Assembly: GCA_026874595.1 (NCBI GenBank)
Contig: CM049313.1
Location: 51,449,659 to 51,513,658, forward strand
DNA length: 64,000 bases
Direction of reading: 5' to 3'
Origin: Sipunculus nudus
Taxonomy: Eukaryota; Annelida; Sipuncula; Golfingiida; Sipunculidae
Position numbers and translations under genes: made by a program. The stretch's first letter is position 1. Each line of letters starts with the position of its first letter. Below are positions 1 to 10,975 of this stretch, piece after piece. Under the pieces are notes generated by a model that worked only from the letters and a program-made list of their open reading frames with translations, ran no database searches and had not been told where the DNA came from.

Positions 1-968
1 AGAGAGCTTAGAGTAAAAGTAATTATTTAACTTTGTTTGACTTTTCTTACCTTACTTTTGACACTTTTCAGCGACCGCTGACACAATTGGATCATATTTT
101 ATTACGTCTCAAATGATAGATTTGATTTGAATTGCCAAAACCCGGGGTACTGTCTCATTTGCTCGAAAACTACAAGCGACCATTAGATCATGCTTTTTGA
201 AAATGTTTATTTCATGAATCAATACTTACATTTAATACATTCATTATTTTGCCAATTAATTTCATTCCAAATGGCACAACACGTTCAACATGGGATAAAG
301 AGGCTATGTAACTGATAGATGGCGCTGTGATTGTCCCTTACAAAATAATGTCCAATTTCTCATAATTCAAGGGGAAATATGGAAAAATGCACACAGCCAC
401 CCTTTAAGGGTCCCAATCACCTATCTTATCTTAATAAACTAAATTTAATCCCTTGGAGCTCTCATAAAAAATAGGCCAGAAAATCGTAGATATCACCGCT
501 CACAATGCTTGTTTTGTTAACATCCCCGTGTGTATAATATATAGGAGCCCGCCGAAATATTAATAAAAAAAAATAAAATAAAAATATGGCAGCAAGTCGG
601 ATAACCCAGAGCTTTGCAAATGGCGATTTGCTTCAAGTGACTTTCTATCTCCGCACATATGCAACCTGCCACCTAAGGTTACATGTTTCCCGTGTGTCAA
701 CATTGCTTTGATGACAAACACCTTTAAGAACTTTACACCACCACAATTACCCGTAGGTAATTAATATATGCACAAAAAATGCCAGAAATCACGACAATTC
801 TTTTTCAAAAGTTAGGTGAATGGGCACCTTTAAGATACACTTGATATGGTTCCGGACATGTAGTGACCAAACACGAACATTTCTAAGGCCTGGTCACAGA
901 GCAGTTGCATCTCAAAGGTTGGATTCCACCACCGTCAGTTATAATATAGACTCATGTTTTCCTTACAG
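1..968. other. Non-coding stretch upstream of the first visible lectin exon
   Basis: AT-rich sequence with no ORF showing a recognisable domain. The lectin gene must have at least one earlier exon (initiator Met, signal peptide) because the first visible exon starts with two bases of a split codon and in mid-protein. I could not identify that exon here; it may lie left of the window or be too short to recognise. Confidence 0.5.
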
Positions 969-1216
969 AGGCCAACCTCCCCGTGCCTGTGCCCCCTCCG
1001 GGCAGATCTTGTCCTTCAGGATACACTGCATGGAACAACCAGTGCTACAGGCTGATCACCTCTCCCGTCAGCTGGCAGGCAGCGCAGGCGCAGTGTCGGT
1101 CAGCCCAGGCTAATCTGGTCAGCATCCACAGCCGTCAAGAAAACGCGTTCGTCTACTCGGAACTTGTAAGGCAGAAAATTCAGTCACGGACATGGATTGG
1201 TTTCTCGGATTCTGAT
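969..1216 (+). CDS. Lectin exon: linker and first half of CTLD1
   Basis: The acceptor follows TTTTCCTTACAG and the donor is GAT|GTACGT. The exon is 248 bp, enters with two bases of a split codon and leaves in phase 0. It reads a Pro-rich linker and then CPSGYTAWNNQC, the paired N-terminal cysteines of a long-form CTLD, followed by the ANLVSIHS segment and WIGF. An ORF in another frame from 820 is a shadow of this exon. Confidence 0.85.
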
Positions 1217-2707
1217 GTACGTAATAGACACTCATGATATGTCTGTATTTTTTTAATGACATGTCTGTTTTTTTTATTATAAATAGGGACACATAGATCT
1301 GATATAGCTGGACCTAGTTGTTATACTGTCCAATAACTCTTCTTTATTCTAAACAGTAACAAGCAGCTTAAAGAGCCGAGTCCAGGTGATAAGCATGAAT
1401 GTTTTATTACCTAAAGCACTAGATCACGTGATGTCTTTGTCATTGACTGACGCCATGTTCCCTCTGACTGACGACATATCGTAGTCCTTGCTGCCATCTA
1501 TCGGATTAATTGTAGTGGACTGATTGTATGAACAAAAAAGCAACACGTAATAAAAACACATTAGGACAGACAAAGATTTAGCCATAAAAATACTCTTACA
1601 ATGAAAAAAAATAAAATAAAATAAATAAAGGCAATTTTTATCAATAAAGTGATATGCTTTCACGTTTTTGTCATCTGTCTTGCCACTTGGATAGAAAAAT
1701 AATGTGTGAATATTTTCTTTTATAAATAACATAGTTATAAATAGGAAAATTAAAAAGGATAAGAATTATTTTTTTATTTCAGGTGCCTGGTCACTTCCGG
1801 TGGGTAGATAAGTGGACTATCACCTACACGAACTGGGGTACAGACCAGCCATCGAGACCACAGGGAGGCTGTGTGTCGCTGGACGCTCAGCAGGACGGGC
1901 GGTGGTTCGACGAGAGCTGTAGCGAACAGAAACCGGCTGTCTGCAAATGGACAGACGGTATGTTTAATTAAAATATACAGGAAAACGGGAGAAAATGTCA
2001 AACTTGTGACACTTGCCCGAAAATACAAGAATAAATAAGGACTACACAGCACATGTGAAAAAATCCACAAAAAAAAGAATCGCTAAATGGCTGATCGTAG
2101 AAATAGAGATTGTATATTATTTGTAAGGATGGCGTGCAAATGATAGAGCCCGATATAGGTTCTTTTTCAATGAAAATGTTAAAAACGCATATGCTAAGAA
2201 AAGAAAAAAAAATGATTGAATTTTGAAACTTTATCATCTATCTATACAATTATTAAAATTATAACTATTGCATGGTTTAAGCCTTGAGCTGTGTGTCTAA
2301 ACATTGCATAGTAATATAACGTGTTCGTGTTTTGTTCACAATTAAACTTTAAATATAAATCAAACTTTGTCGATCACTCCTAGTTAATGAGAATGTTTAT
2401 CTTCTGAAGATCTAGGCTATTATTACTTAGACTTCTTTCAAAAGAACTTCCACAGAAATTCTTCTTAGTAGCGAATATTTATTAAGAACCGCACTCTGTT
2501 GAGTCCTTCTTCATCTTGGAGGTTGTCTTCTTCGGAAGACAGATATGATAATTTCCCAGGATTTTTTCAAGATATCAAGTTATTTTTACATAAATATATT
2601 CATATGTAACGATTTTTGTGTTAATTATTAAGATATAAGTGCATAATATATATTGAGTGCCAAAGATTTTTTATTTTCTGGAATCATTTACTCTTTACCG
2701 GCATATA

Positions 2708-2775
<68 letters not shown>

Positions 2776-5700
2776 GTTTTGACTAATGTCGAGTGGATAT
2801 ATTAGTGTGTCGAATTCTGGGAACGTAGGTTGAGCAATATCAGATTAATATTTTTTTTTATAATATAATCTAAAATGCCTGTTGAACCGACGGGAACGAT
2901 GCAAAGCCTGTTCTTAGGGTGCTCATTTCTTATATTTTCCCATAAGTTTCAATGTTTTTACCTTATTTCGAAATTGCAGCGTGGCTTTTGGCGTGCCCTC
3001 GTTTATTGAACAACGTGAACTACACAAGAACAGACAAAGGATTAGTACTTTTTAACATTCGTGAAGGTGTAGTAGATGTTAATACATAGGTATTATTATT
3101 TTTTTTCAGCGAGTCCTTTGATCACACCACCACCACCCGGAGAAGGATCGTGCCCGGACACGGACCCCAGCGACCACTGGATCTACGACAACGGGAACTG
3201 TTATCTCTTTAAGAATAACGAACTGAAGACCTTCTCTCAGGCTCGTCTTGAATGTAACCAGCGGTATTCTGACCTGTCATCCATCCACTCACAGGAGGAG
3301 AATGACTTCATCTTCCATCACGTGACCTCCAACGCCCGCGGCCGGCAGTGGATCGGTCTGGTCCGCATGCAGCGCAGTACGTAATTCGTGACCTAGTATT
3401 AGTCTTTGAATATTTGACATAACGTCATCTAAGTCATCTGGTACAGCTATTAATAATTAAGCTGTTATAAGACGTGAGAAATGAATGATTTGCATTTCAT
3501 TTAAAATTGATTATTTATGAATAATTATTAAGGTATTGAAGGAGTCTTGTTCGGAGGAGTTCACACAATATATATATATAAAATGATACGTACACTTGAT
3601 TATATTAATACTAGCTGCTCCCGTGGAAAATCCACGGCTCTTTCTGATGCATAATTTTGTAATGAGCTGATAAGAACTAAACGACGCATATTTTCAATCT
3701 TAAGGTCTTTGCAGGAACTTTTGTCATGTGTTTCACTTATATGCTATAACGATTTCTTCTGCTAGAATTCTCCAGGGAAAATGGCTCATATCTCAGGAAT
3801 GGGTCAAGATTTTGGTCTGAAATTTGGCATGTTAATCCGTCTTGCAGAGTTTTCTCGTAAACCAGACATGTCTAAGGACTCTTCATATAATTCATGATAT
3901 TCTGGCACTCTGGCAGTCATCTTTCTCATTGTTCAATATTCCTTGAATTCAGCTGAGCATCATGGCCCCTGGGCCACTAGTTTGGTTTTAGCTGTAAATT
4001 GTCAGGGAATAAGCAGGCCTGATGCAAAATTGACAACTCTTCTAGATAAAAAGAAAGCAGTATGATATATTTCGATGAAAGCATTAAGCAAAGAAACCAC
4101 TTCAGCCTTGGTTCGTTTCATTCAGCAAATTAACGCAAAATTTAATATTCCGATTTGGCTGAAAATATGCAGAGAGGTAGAGTAACACTGCATCCGTGAT
4201 CCATTACATTTTTGGAGGAATCACCAAGTATATTTTTCCTTAGTGCCATAATCACAATTCCACAAAGGAATAATTATTAGGGGCTATTCCTTTGTCCTCG
4301 AGTAGAAGCCGCCTATTTGTATGCAGTTGTTCTGCCACTCGCCTGGTGAACCCTTGTTTCTGAACCATAACAATGTTTTACATGAAACGTGCACGTATGA
4401 TTAAAAGACTGATTAGTAGATTCTGGCGGGGGTTTCAAAGTCCCCGAGAGATTGAGGACCCTTAGAAGTGTGTGCTACCCCCCCCCCCCCCCCTTCGTTT
4501 TGAAAAAATAAACTTATATAAACTTATATACTTATATAAAACAACCAATAAATCGGCCGAACAATAAAACCATGTTAATCATGGAAAGATACTATATAAT
4601 CTATATATTAATAATTAAAAATTATAATCTATAATCTATACTATATAATACTGTATAAAATTCAACATACCTGTAAACCTATAAAACGGTGATCGTGTAA
4701 AGGGTCTCAGCTCTTTGTGTCCACTTAACGGAAAATGTTCCCTATTAAAAGATTCATGTTGAAATGTGTTCCGCGCTTGAATTTCTTTACTTCTTTTTGA
4801 CAGAGTAAATTCCTTGACGGTCGATATAATGGAAATGGGGTTCAGCGGAGATAACAGGTCGCCTCCTGAGAAAGCGTGACAGGCGAAAATGTTTTACTGA
4901 ACATTTGTAGAGGGTTAGGGTAAAGACATCAATAGTCCATTTCATTTTGGGGATGATAAGAATCACCACAATATATATTTTCTTGTGAACCATTATAACA
5001 AAGGACCATTACTTTTTCCCCGTGTGGAAGCCACCCATTTGTATTTATCTATTCTGCCACTCACAAGGTGATCTCTTGTTACTGAAGCATCATAGTGTTC
5101 ACACATGAAACGCATACACGTGAACACATGACTGATATTAAAGGAGATTCTGATGGGGTTCTGTACGCCCTGGCTACAGATTCTAGTTTGTTATCAATTT
5201 AAAGACGGACTTGTGATTTTTATTTATGTTTCACCGTCCCTACAGACAACGGATCTTAACAAATATATGTGAACCCCCTCCCCCAATCCGAATGATAATT
5301 AAGTTGTGGGGCTTCTTTTTGAAAAAAAAAACATGGTAATCATGGAATGATATTTTTGAATGTATAAAAATCCAAATACGTGTAACCCATAAAAAAAAAT
5401 TATCAAACGGTAGTCACAACACTGGACTCAGTGCCCAGTGTTGACCAAACTGTAAAGCCCTCGCATTGAAAGCGGAGTCATGTGGTCTTTGGATTAAAAA
5501 ACCTTTACTTCCATTGAGAGAGAACATTCCTTTAGAGGCGTTGCAATGGATATGGGGGGTCAATGGGGATTATAGTGGACCCGCGTGACCGCGTATTGCA
5601 AGGAAATGCCTTTTAGGCAGGATATGCGCTCTGGCCACGGCCTTAACAGGCCAGTGAAAATCCCCGAGGCGCCTCATAAAAGTTTCACAGGCGTGGAGGA

Positions 5701-8700
5701 CCTTGCAGCACAAAAGATATAGGGGCACCTAATGGGAAATATTATAATTATTAATCATTCAGCTTAATAGGGCATAATCCCGCAAAATAAAACAAACTTG
5801 TCCTAGAAGAGCGCACCACCGATCCGTCTGCCCAATTTGGAGAGTCAATTCAGAAGGGAAGCAGATAAACCGTGGTCTAGAAAAAACCCAACTCCGTATT
5901 AATTATATTGATTAAGGTATATGCTTTGATCTTTAATGTAAAGAATGGTCATTTTACTTGCTTAATGGAACCCATTTGGCGCTGTTACTTTTCTGCTGCG
6001 TAAAAAAATGAAATTGCTGATAAAATGTTCAAGGTGTTGGGACTATAAATCGAAATCGATATCAGAACATTGTCCTTAAAGACGTTGTACATACATTGTT
6101 GTTATATTACTGAAGTCAGTTGGTCTTAAGATTGACAGGCATTGGACGATTTATCAGGGCGACCTAGAGTGCACATGAGCACACACTCAGAATACATAGC
6201 AGAGTACATCTCATTTGTATACTGTCTTAAAACTGAACGAGTTGCTTATATCACCTAATATCAGAAGAGCAAGCAGCGTATTTATACTTGTGGAATCATA
6301 TGGAATCATGGCTTCCTGGATGGGTGATGCAAAAGTACAAGCGGTTGTGAAATTTATACCAAGTCTTATTTCTGGGCGAATAATAGGTCAAAAACAGAAT
6401 CTCTTTATTTTTTTCAGCTGGTTTTACGTGGACTGACGGGAGTCCTGTTCAGTACACAAACTGGAACCAGAATGAACCTAACAACGCCAACAACAATGAA
6501 GATTGCGCCGAACTGAACCAGTTCCACGGACGGTGGAACGACATCGTCTGTACAACGCGGAGCGGTTATGTCTGTAAAGCCAAAGCATGTGAGTATCGAT
6601 CGTATTATTTTACTATCCTTCTAATTAAAACTATAAATAAGCTTGTGAAAATTAATCCCACCCACCTTTAGTGATTTTTATTGTGTGAATGAAACCGTGG
6701 TTTTTGGCGAACTGATGCTCTAACGTTGTCCTTGCCAAGGTCTCTCCAAATTACACATAAAGGCGATATGAAAAAAAGTCACGTTAAAACGCGTTTTTGT
6801 ATCCTTTTGGCAAATTGGCAAATTTCTGCGTATATTGTCTCTAGACATAATAAAGTCGAAAAATTGTTGTTTTGGTGTGAATCTAATTGTATTTTAGCTC
6901 TACCAGTATCAGAAACGACATTTTACTACACATCTCCTGAGTTTATACCTAGATCTTGCATCAGAGCGGATCAACATATTTTGAACATGAATAGGAATGA
7001 AATATATTGTTATTAGTATGAGAAAGAGAGGGAGAAAGTGAGAGAGAGAAATCCGATGTATTATAAGGTGTTTCTGAGTATTTTCTCTTCGGATTCATCA
7101 ATATGTACAATTAAAATAATGTTACACTAGATGTTATTATTTACTCGATGAAATGTACATGATAACGAGCAAGCGCTTATTTATTTATGCACTAAAGTGA
7201 CGGCAGGACCAACCAATCCTCCACCGACAGGAACGAGGACCGGACCAGGAAGTCGTCCTGCCAGTCCTGGTAAAACCCAGCCAATCAGCTTCTTCCCTCC
7301 GAGGAGTACCACGCCCCCAGATCTGAATAAGACTCCAGGTAAGACGTTATGCCAGTGATGTCCAAGCCGAGATCGAGCCCATGAGATTCGAGATTCAAAA
7401 CTGAAACGATTAGAGCCAAAATTTAATGACAGTGGCGACAAAGCAAAGACCTGATGACATTTGCGACCAATCCAAGACCGAGCCCATGAGATTGGAGATC
7501 AAAACGTAATGGCAGTGACCACCAAGCCAAGACTGAGCCCATTAGATTCGAGATCAAGACGTAATGACAGTGACCACCAAGCCAAGACTGAGCCCATTAG
7601 ATTCGAGATCAATATGTAATGACAGTGACCACCAAGCCAAGACTGAGCCCATTAGATTCGAGATCAAGACGTAATGACAGTGACCACCAAGCCAAGACTG
7701 AGCCCATGAAATTCGAGACCAAGACGTTATGAAAGTGACGACTAAGCCATGACAAAGCCCATTAGATTCGAGACCAAGACGTTATGATAGTACCACAAAG
7801 CCAAGGGCAAGCCGTATAGATAAGAGACCAAGATTTAATGACAGTAACGACCATGCAAAGACCGAGCCAATGAGATTCGAGACCAAGACGTTATGACAGT
7901 GACGACATAGGCAAGATCGGTCCATGATATTGGAGACCAAGGCGTGACGACAGTGACATTCATGCCAAGACCGAGCCAGTGAGATTCGAGACCAAAGCGT
8001 AATGACAGTGAAGACAAAGGCAAGATCGGTCCATGATATTGGAGAGCAAGGCGTAATGACAGTGACGACTAGGCCAAGACCGAGCCAGTGAGATTCGAGG
8101 CCAAAAATATAATAATAGTGAGGACTAAGTCAAGACATAGCCCATTAAATTCAAGACCAAGACGTACTGGCAGTGGGGACAAAGCCAAGACCGAGCCCAT
8201 AAGTTTCGAGATCAAGATGTAGTGACAGTGACAACCAAGCCAAGACGTAGCTCATTGTATTCGAGACTAAGATGTAATGACATTGATGAGCAAGCCAAGG
8301 CTGAGCCCATGAGATTCGAGACCAAGATGTAATGACAGCGACGACCAAGCCAAGACCGAGCCCCTAAGATTCGAGACCAAGATGTAGTGACAGTGATAAC
8401 CAAGCCAAGACCGAGCCCATGAGAATCGAGACCAAGATGTAGTGACAGTGATAAACAAGCCAATACCGAGCCCATGAGAATCGTGACCAAGATGTACTGA
8501 CAGTGATAAACAAGCCAAGACCGAACCCATGAGAATCGTGACCAAGATGTACTGACAGTGATAAACAAGCCAAGACCGAGCCCATGAGAATCGTGACCAA
8601 GATGTAGTGACAGTGAAAAACAAGCCAAGACCGAGCCCATGAGAATCGTGACCAAGATGTAGTGACAGTGATAAACAAGCCAAGACCGAGCCCATGAGAA

Positions 8701-10557
8701 TCGTGACCAAGATGTAGTGACAGTGAAAAACAAGCCAAGACCGAGCCCATGAGAATCGTGACCAAGATGTAGTGACAGTGATAAACAAGCCAAGACCGAG
8801 CCCATGAGAATCGTGACCAAGATGTAGTGACAGTGATAAACAAGCCAAGACCGAGCCTATGAGAATCGAGACCAAGATGTAGTGACAGTGATAAACAAGC
8901 CAAGACCGAGCCCATGAGAATCGGGACCAAGATGTAGTGACAGTGATAAACAAGCCAAGACCGAGCCCATGAGAATCGTGACCAAGATGTAGTGACAGTG
9001 ATAAACAAGCCAAGACCGAGCCCATGAGAATCGAGACCAAGATGTAGTGACAGTGATAAACAAGCCAAGACCGAGCCCATGAGAATCGTGACCAAGATGT
9101 AGTGACAGTGATAAACAAGCCAAGACCGAGCCCATGAGAATCGTGACCAAGATGTAGTGACAGTGATAAACAAGCCAAGACCGAGCCCATGAGAATCGAG
9201 ACCAAGATGTAGTGACAGTGATAAACAAGCCAAGACCGAGCCCATGAGAATCGAGACCAAGATGTAGTGACAGTGATAAACAAGCCAAGACCGAGCCTAT
9301 GAGAATCGAGACCAAGATGTAATTTCAGTTCGACAAAACAAAGAGCGAGTTAATGAGATTAGAGACAAGGACGGACCACAGCACCGAGACCTTAGGGTCC
9401 GAGACCGGGACTCCGAGACCTTATATTTACCCAACTACTGTCTACTGACTTGCATCAGATTCATTATTCCTACCAGTTAACAGTGAACCTTGCACAATGA
9501 TCTTGTGTGACATTGTGTTATTTTACAAATAACCTCTTTTGCTGAGGAAAACATAAAGACAGTGCAAAGCACACGTTTGCACTGTATGGTTTTAAATTTA
9601 TACAACCAGAATTTATGTTTGGTCTTGAAGTCCAGGACCTTGGAGACATAGACCGAGACCGCAACACATGGTCTCGAGACAAACACCGACCTCGAAAGTC
9701 TAGTCACTGTTGATGATCACCTCGAGTCCTATTTACAGAGGCGGATCCAGGATTTATAAAAAAAGAGGGGGGAACCAAGGAAGACTAATGTGAAAACCTA
9801 AAATAAGGGTTCAGCGGCAGTAAAGGAGTGACCCCCCCCCCCCAGCCCTTTGGCTCCGCTTCTGTTTATTTGTTCATCAATATTAAGATAATGGCAATCT
9901 AGATGCCCCGTTGGGGGTTCACTGCTTATAAAGGAATCTCTAGATCTCGTATTTTATATTTCTACTGATAAACAGATTTTACAAAATGTACGGTGCATTG
10001 TGTCAGGGTACATCAAGAACTGAACCAACCATTAAATCACGGAATTTAAATATGCGATTAGTAAATAACATATTTATTACTTTTTTTATTTAGTGGCACA
10101 TATGAGAGGTTTATATATTTCACGAATATTGTTTTCCATATCAGTGCTTTTGAAGTGTTCTTAGAGAACATGGAAATGAAATTTTGTAAATATAAATGTT
10201 ACATTTTAATAAATCACTTTTTTTGCTCTCATTAATTAGTAATGCGTGTGCCCCGAACAAGTAGAAAAAAGTTCAACTTATCACAGTAGAAACCGTTATT
10301 CTAAAAAAATGTATCGTTTTTTTTATGATTCAACATATGAATGATTGGTTTTAGTCTCTGCCCAGCACGGAGGCCAGATAGCCGGCGTGGTTATTGGTGT
10401 GTTGCTAGCTGTGGCTATAGTCATCGGGGCTGTCGTCTTCTTGAGGAAGAGGGGTTTGCCAAAATTAAAATCTTCGTTGCCAGATGAGGGATTCCAAAAT
10501 CCCTCCTACTCGTCCTCTGCCGGTGTGCAGTTCAGGAACGGCGAGGCAGAGGCTTAG
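969..10557 (+). CDS. C-type lectin-like type I membrane receptor, two CTLDs (six exons, 5' incomplete)
   Basis: Exons 969-1216, 1783-1957, 3110-3376, 6418-6588, 7198-7338 and 10355-10557 join in frame through GT-AG introns to about 400 residues ending in TAG. Order: short Pro linker, CTLD1, Pro linker (TPPPPGEG), CTLD2, Pro/Thr/Ser-rich stalk, one hydrophobic helix of about 22 residues, a basic stop-transfer RKRG and a tail of about 37 residues. Both CTLDs have the WIG core and the extra N-terminal cysteine pair of the long form. CTLD2 keeps EPN and WND, the residues that in mannose-type lectins ligate Ca2+ and sugar; CTLD1 has QPS and WFD instead and probably lacks that site. The tail holds FQNPSY, matching the FxNPxY endocytosis/PTB signal. 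I infer a cell-surface pattern-recognition or adhesion receptor. The signal peptide is not visible. The ligand is unknown. Confidence 0.85.
1783..1957 (+). CDS. Lectin exon: second half of CTLD1
   Basis: The acceptor is TTTTTATTTCAG and the donor ACG|GTATGT. The exon is 175 bp, phase 0 in and phase 1 out. It reads FRWVD, YTNWG, then QPS where sugar-binding CTLDs have EPN or QPD, and WFDESC where they have WND.C. The conserved cysteines are present, so the fold is probably intact, but the Ca2+-dependent sugar site looks degenerate. Confidence 0.85.
1958..3109. other. Intron between CTLD1 and CTLD2, with a (TA)n tract
   Basis: AT-rich intron with no coding signal. It contains a (TA)n run of about 65 bp at 2710-2775 and a T-rich acceptor just before 3110. 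Confidence 0.7.
2710..2775. repeat. (TA)n microsatellite
   Basis: Nearly perfect dinucleotide tract inside the second lectin intron, with a single TTTA interruption near 2760. Confidence 0.95.
3110..3376 (+). CDS. Lectin exon: Pro linker and first half of CTLD2
   Basis: The acceptor is TTTTTTTTCAG and the donor CGCA|GTACGT; 267 bp, phase 1 in and phase 1 out. It reads the linker SPLITPPPPGEG, the cysteine pair around PDTDPSDHWIYDNGN, then SSIHSQEEN and WIGL. It sits at the same domain position as the 969-1216 exon, but the split inside the domain is phase 1 here and phase 0 in CTLD1. Confidence 0.85.
3611..3980 (-). mobile_element. Helitron-like 3' terminus (non-autonomous fragment), candidate
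   Basis: On the minus strand the segment ends with a hairpin (stem CCGTGG/CCACGG, 3621-3637), a 6-base spacer and CTAG (3611-3614), next to a T on that strand. This is the Helitron 3' end layout. The right end at 3960-3980 also shows a GGCCC/GGGCC hairpin followed by CTAG and T, as at 14.7 kb. No Rep/helicase ORF is seen. ACTAG at both ends could instead be a 5-bp target duplication. Confidence 0.4.
4200..5300. repeat. Diverged tandem duplication in the third lectin intron
   Basis: The block around 4204-4445 recurs, diverged, around 4938-5165: the same order of a short TTTTGG-rich lead, a GAAGCC-CC-ATTTGTAT segment, a TTCTGCCACTC segment and a CATGAAACG segment. The period is about 735 bp. 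A poly-C run lies at 4478-4493. No coding potential. Confidence 0.55.
4478..4493. repeat. Poly-C run (16 C)
   Basis: Uninterrupted homopolymer in an AT-rich intron; one of several such runs in the window. Confidence 0.9.
5301..6417. other. Remainder of the third lectin intron
   Basis: No gene, TIR or clear repeat recognised. The acceptor before 6418 is CTCTTTATTTTTTTCAG. Confidence 0.5.
6418..6588 (+). CDS. Lectin exon: second half of CTLD2 (EPN and WND motifs)
   Basis: 171 bp, phase 1 in and phase 1 out, donor GCAT|GTGAGT. It reads GFTWTDG, YTNWNQNEPNN and GRWNDIVC, ending near GYVCKAKA. EPN followed by WND is the canonical mannose-type Ca2+ and sugar-binding pair of C-type lectins (for example mannose-binding protein and macrophage mannose receptor CRDs). 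This domain is therefore the likely ligand-binding one. Confidence 0.9.
7198..7338 (+). CDS. Lectin exon: Pro/Thr/Ser-rich stalk
   Basis: 141 bp, phase 1 in and phase 1 out, donor CCAG|GTAAGA. The acceptor is taken as CTAAAG at 7192-7197, because the alternative GGCAG a few bases later would create a stop at the junction. The product is rich in Pro, Thr, Gly and Ser (TNPPPTGTRTGPGSRPASPG), as expected for an O-glycosylated stalk between lectin domain and membrane. Confidence 0.65.
7339..9325. repeat. 55-bp minisatellite (about 36 units) in the last lectin intron
   Basis: Tandem unit of 55 bp containing AAGCCAAGACCGAGCCCATG and GTGACAGTGA. Units in the left third are diverged and vary in length; from about 8400 to 9315 they are nearly identical, differing mainly at GAG/GTG, ATAA/AAAA and CCC/CCT positions. 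The array starts right after the stalk exon donor. On the minus strand the unit has no stop codon in any frame, and 55 is not a multiple of 3, so it generates long spurious ORFs in all three frames. Confidence 0.95.
9736..9864. mobile_element. hAT-like MITE, 129 bp
   Basis: Starts CAGAGGCGGATCCAGG and ends GGCTCCGCTTCTG, an imperfect TIR pair of the CAGNGGCGGATCC type common in hAT-derived MITEs. The 8-bp flanks CCTATTTA and TTTATTTG agree at 5 of 8 positions, as an eroded target duplication would. It carries a 12-C run at 9832-9843. Confidence 0.6.
9865..10354. other. End of the last lectin intron
   Basis: AT-rich, no coding signal. It ends in the acceptor ATTGGTTTTAG. Confidence 0.6.
10355..10557 (+). 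CDS. Lectin terminal exon: TM helix and cytoplasmic tail with FxNPxY
   Basis: Phase 1 in; ends at TAG 10555-10557. It reads SAQHGGQ, a hydrophobic helix starting IAGVVIGVLLAVAIVIGAVV, basic RKRG, and a tail containing GFQNPSYSS. FxNPxY is the coated-pit signal of LDL-receptor-type receptors and a PTB-domain docking site. The tail has further Ser residues around it. This exon fixes the protein as type I, C-terminus inside. Confidence 0.85.
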
Positions 10558-10969
10558 TGTAACAATTTACGGACATTACCAAGCCGGAATTCATGTGGGA
10601 TACCTAAAATATGCATAACGTATGCAATACAGAATATAAGTCACGTGTAAAATACGCGTACATCTTTTATCATTTGCGAACAACAGGATTTCAGTTCCAA
10701 GTACACACCTGACTTCATCTATTTTTATAACGAATTCTGTGCAGTATAAATGAATCAATTTTATGTATGCATGCTGCCTGCTGTTTAATGTTACTTGGTA
10801 TTACACAAAATGTGTGATCCGTATGTTGACATAACAGCTCAAAGCCAAAACGTGAGGTGGAGTGTTTTATGAGTGTTGTACATAATTAATATTGGTGATG
10901 AATATAAAACAATGTTGTACCCTCTGACAACTTCTAATTAGTCGATTATTTTAACATTCGTTTATATGT

Positions 10970-10975
10970 AATAAA
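10970..10975 (+). promoter_or_regulatory. Polyadenylation signal AATAAA of the lectin gene
   Basis: First canonical AATAAA after the stop codon, about 410 bases downstream, giving a plausible 3' UTR of about 430 bases. The exact cleavage site cannot be read. Confidence 0.6.

Noticed and set aside
820-1113. 97-codon ORF overlapping the first lectin exon
   Set aside because: It is in a different frame from the CTLD. The CTLD frame with correct splice sites explains the exon.
8212-9315. Long minus-strand ORFs (up to 338 codons) with a 55-residue repeat
   Set aside because: They arise because the 55-bp minisatellite unit has no stop on the minus strand and shifts frame each unit. Three overlapping frames are equally open, and the array lies in an intron of the lectin gene.
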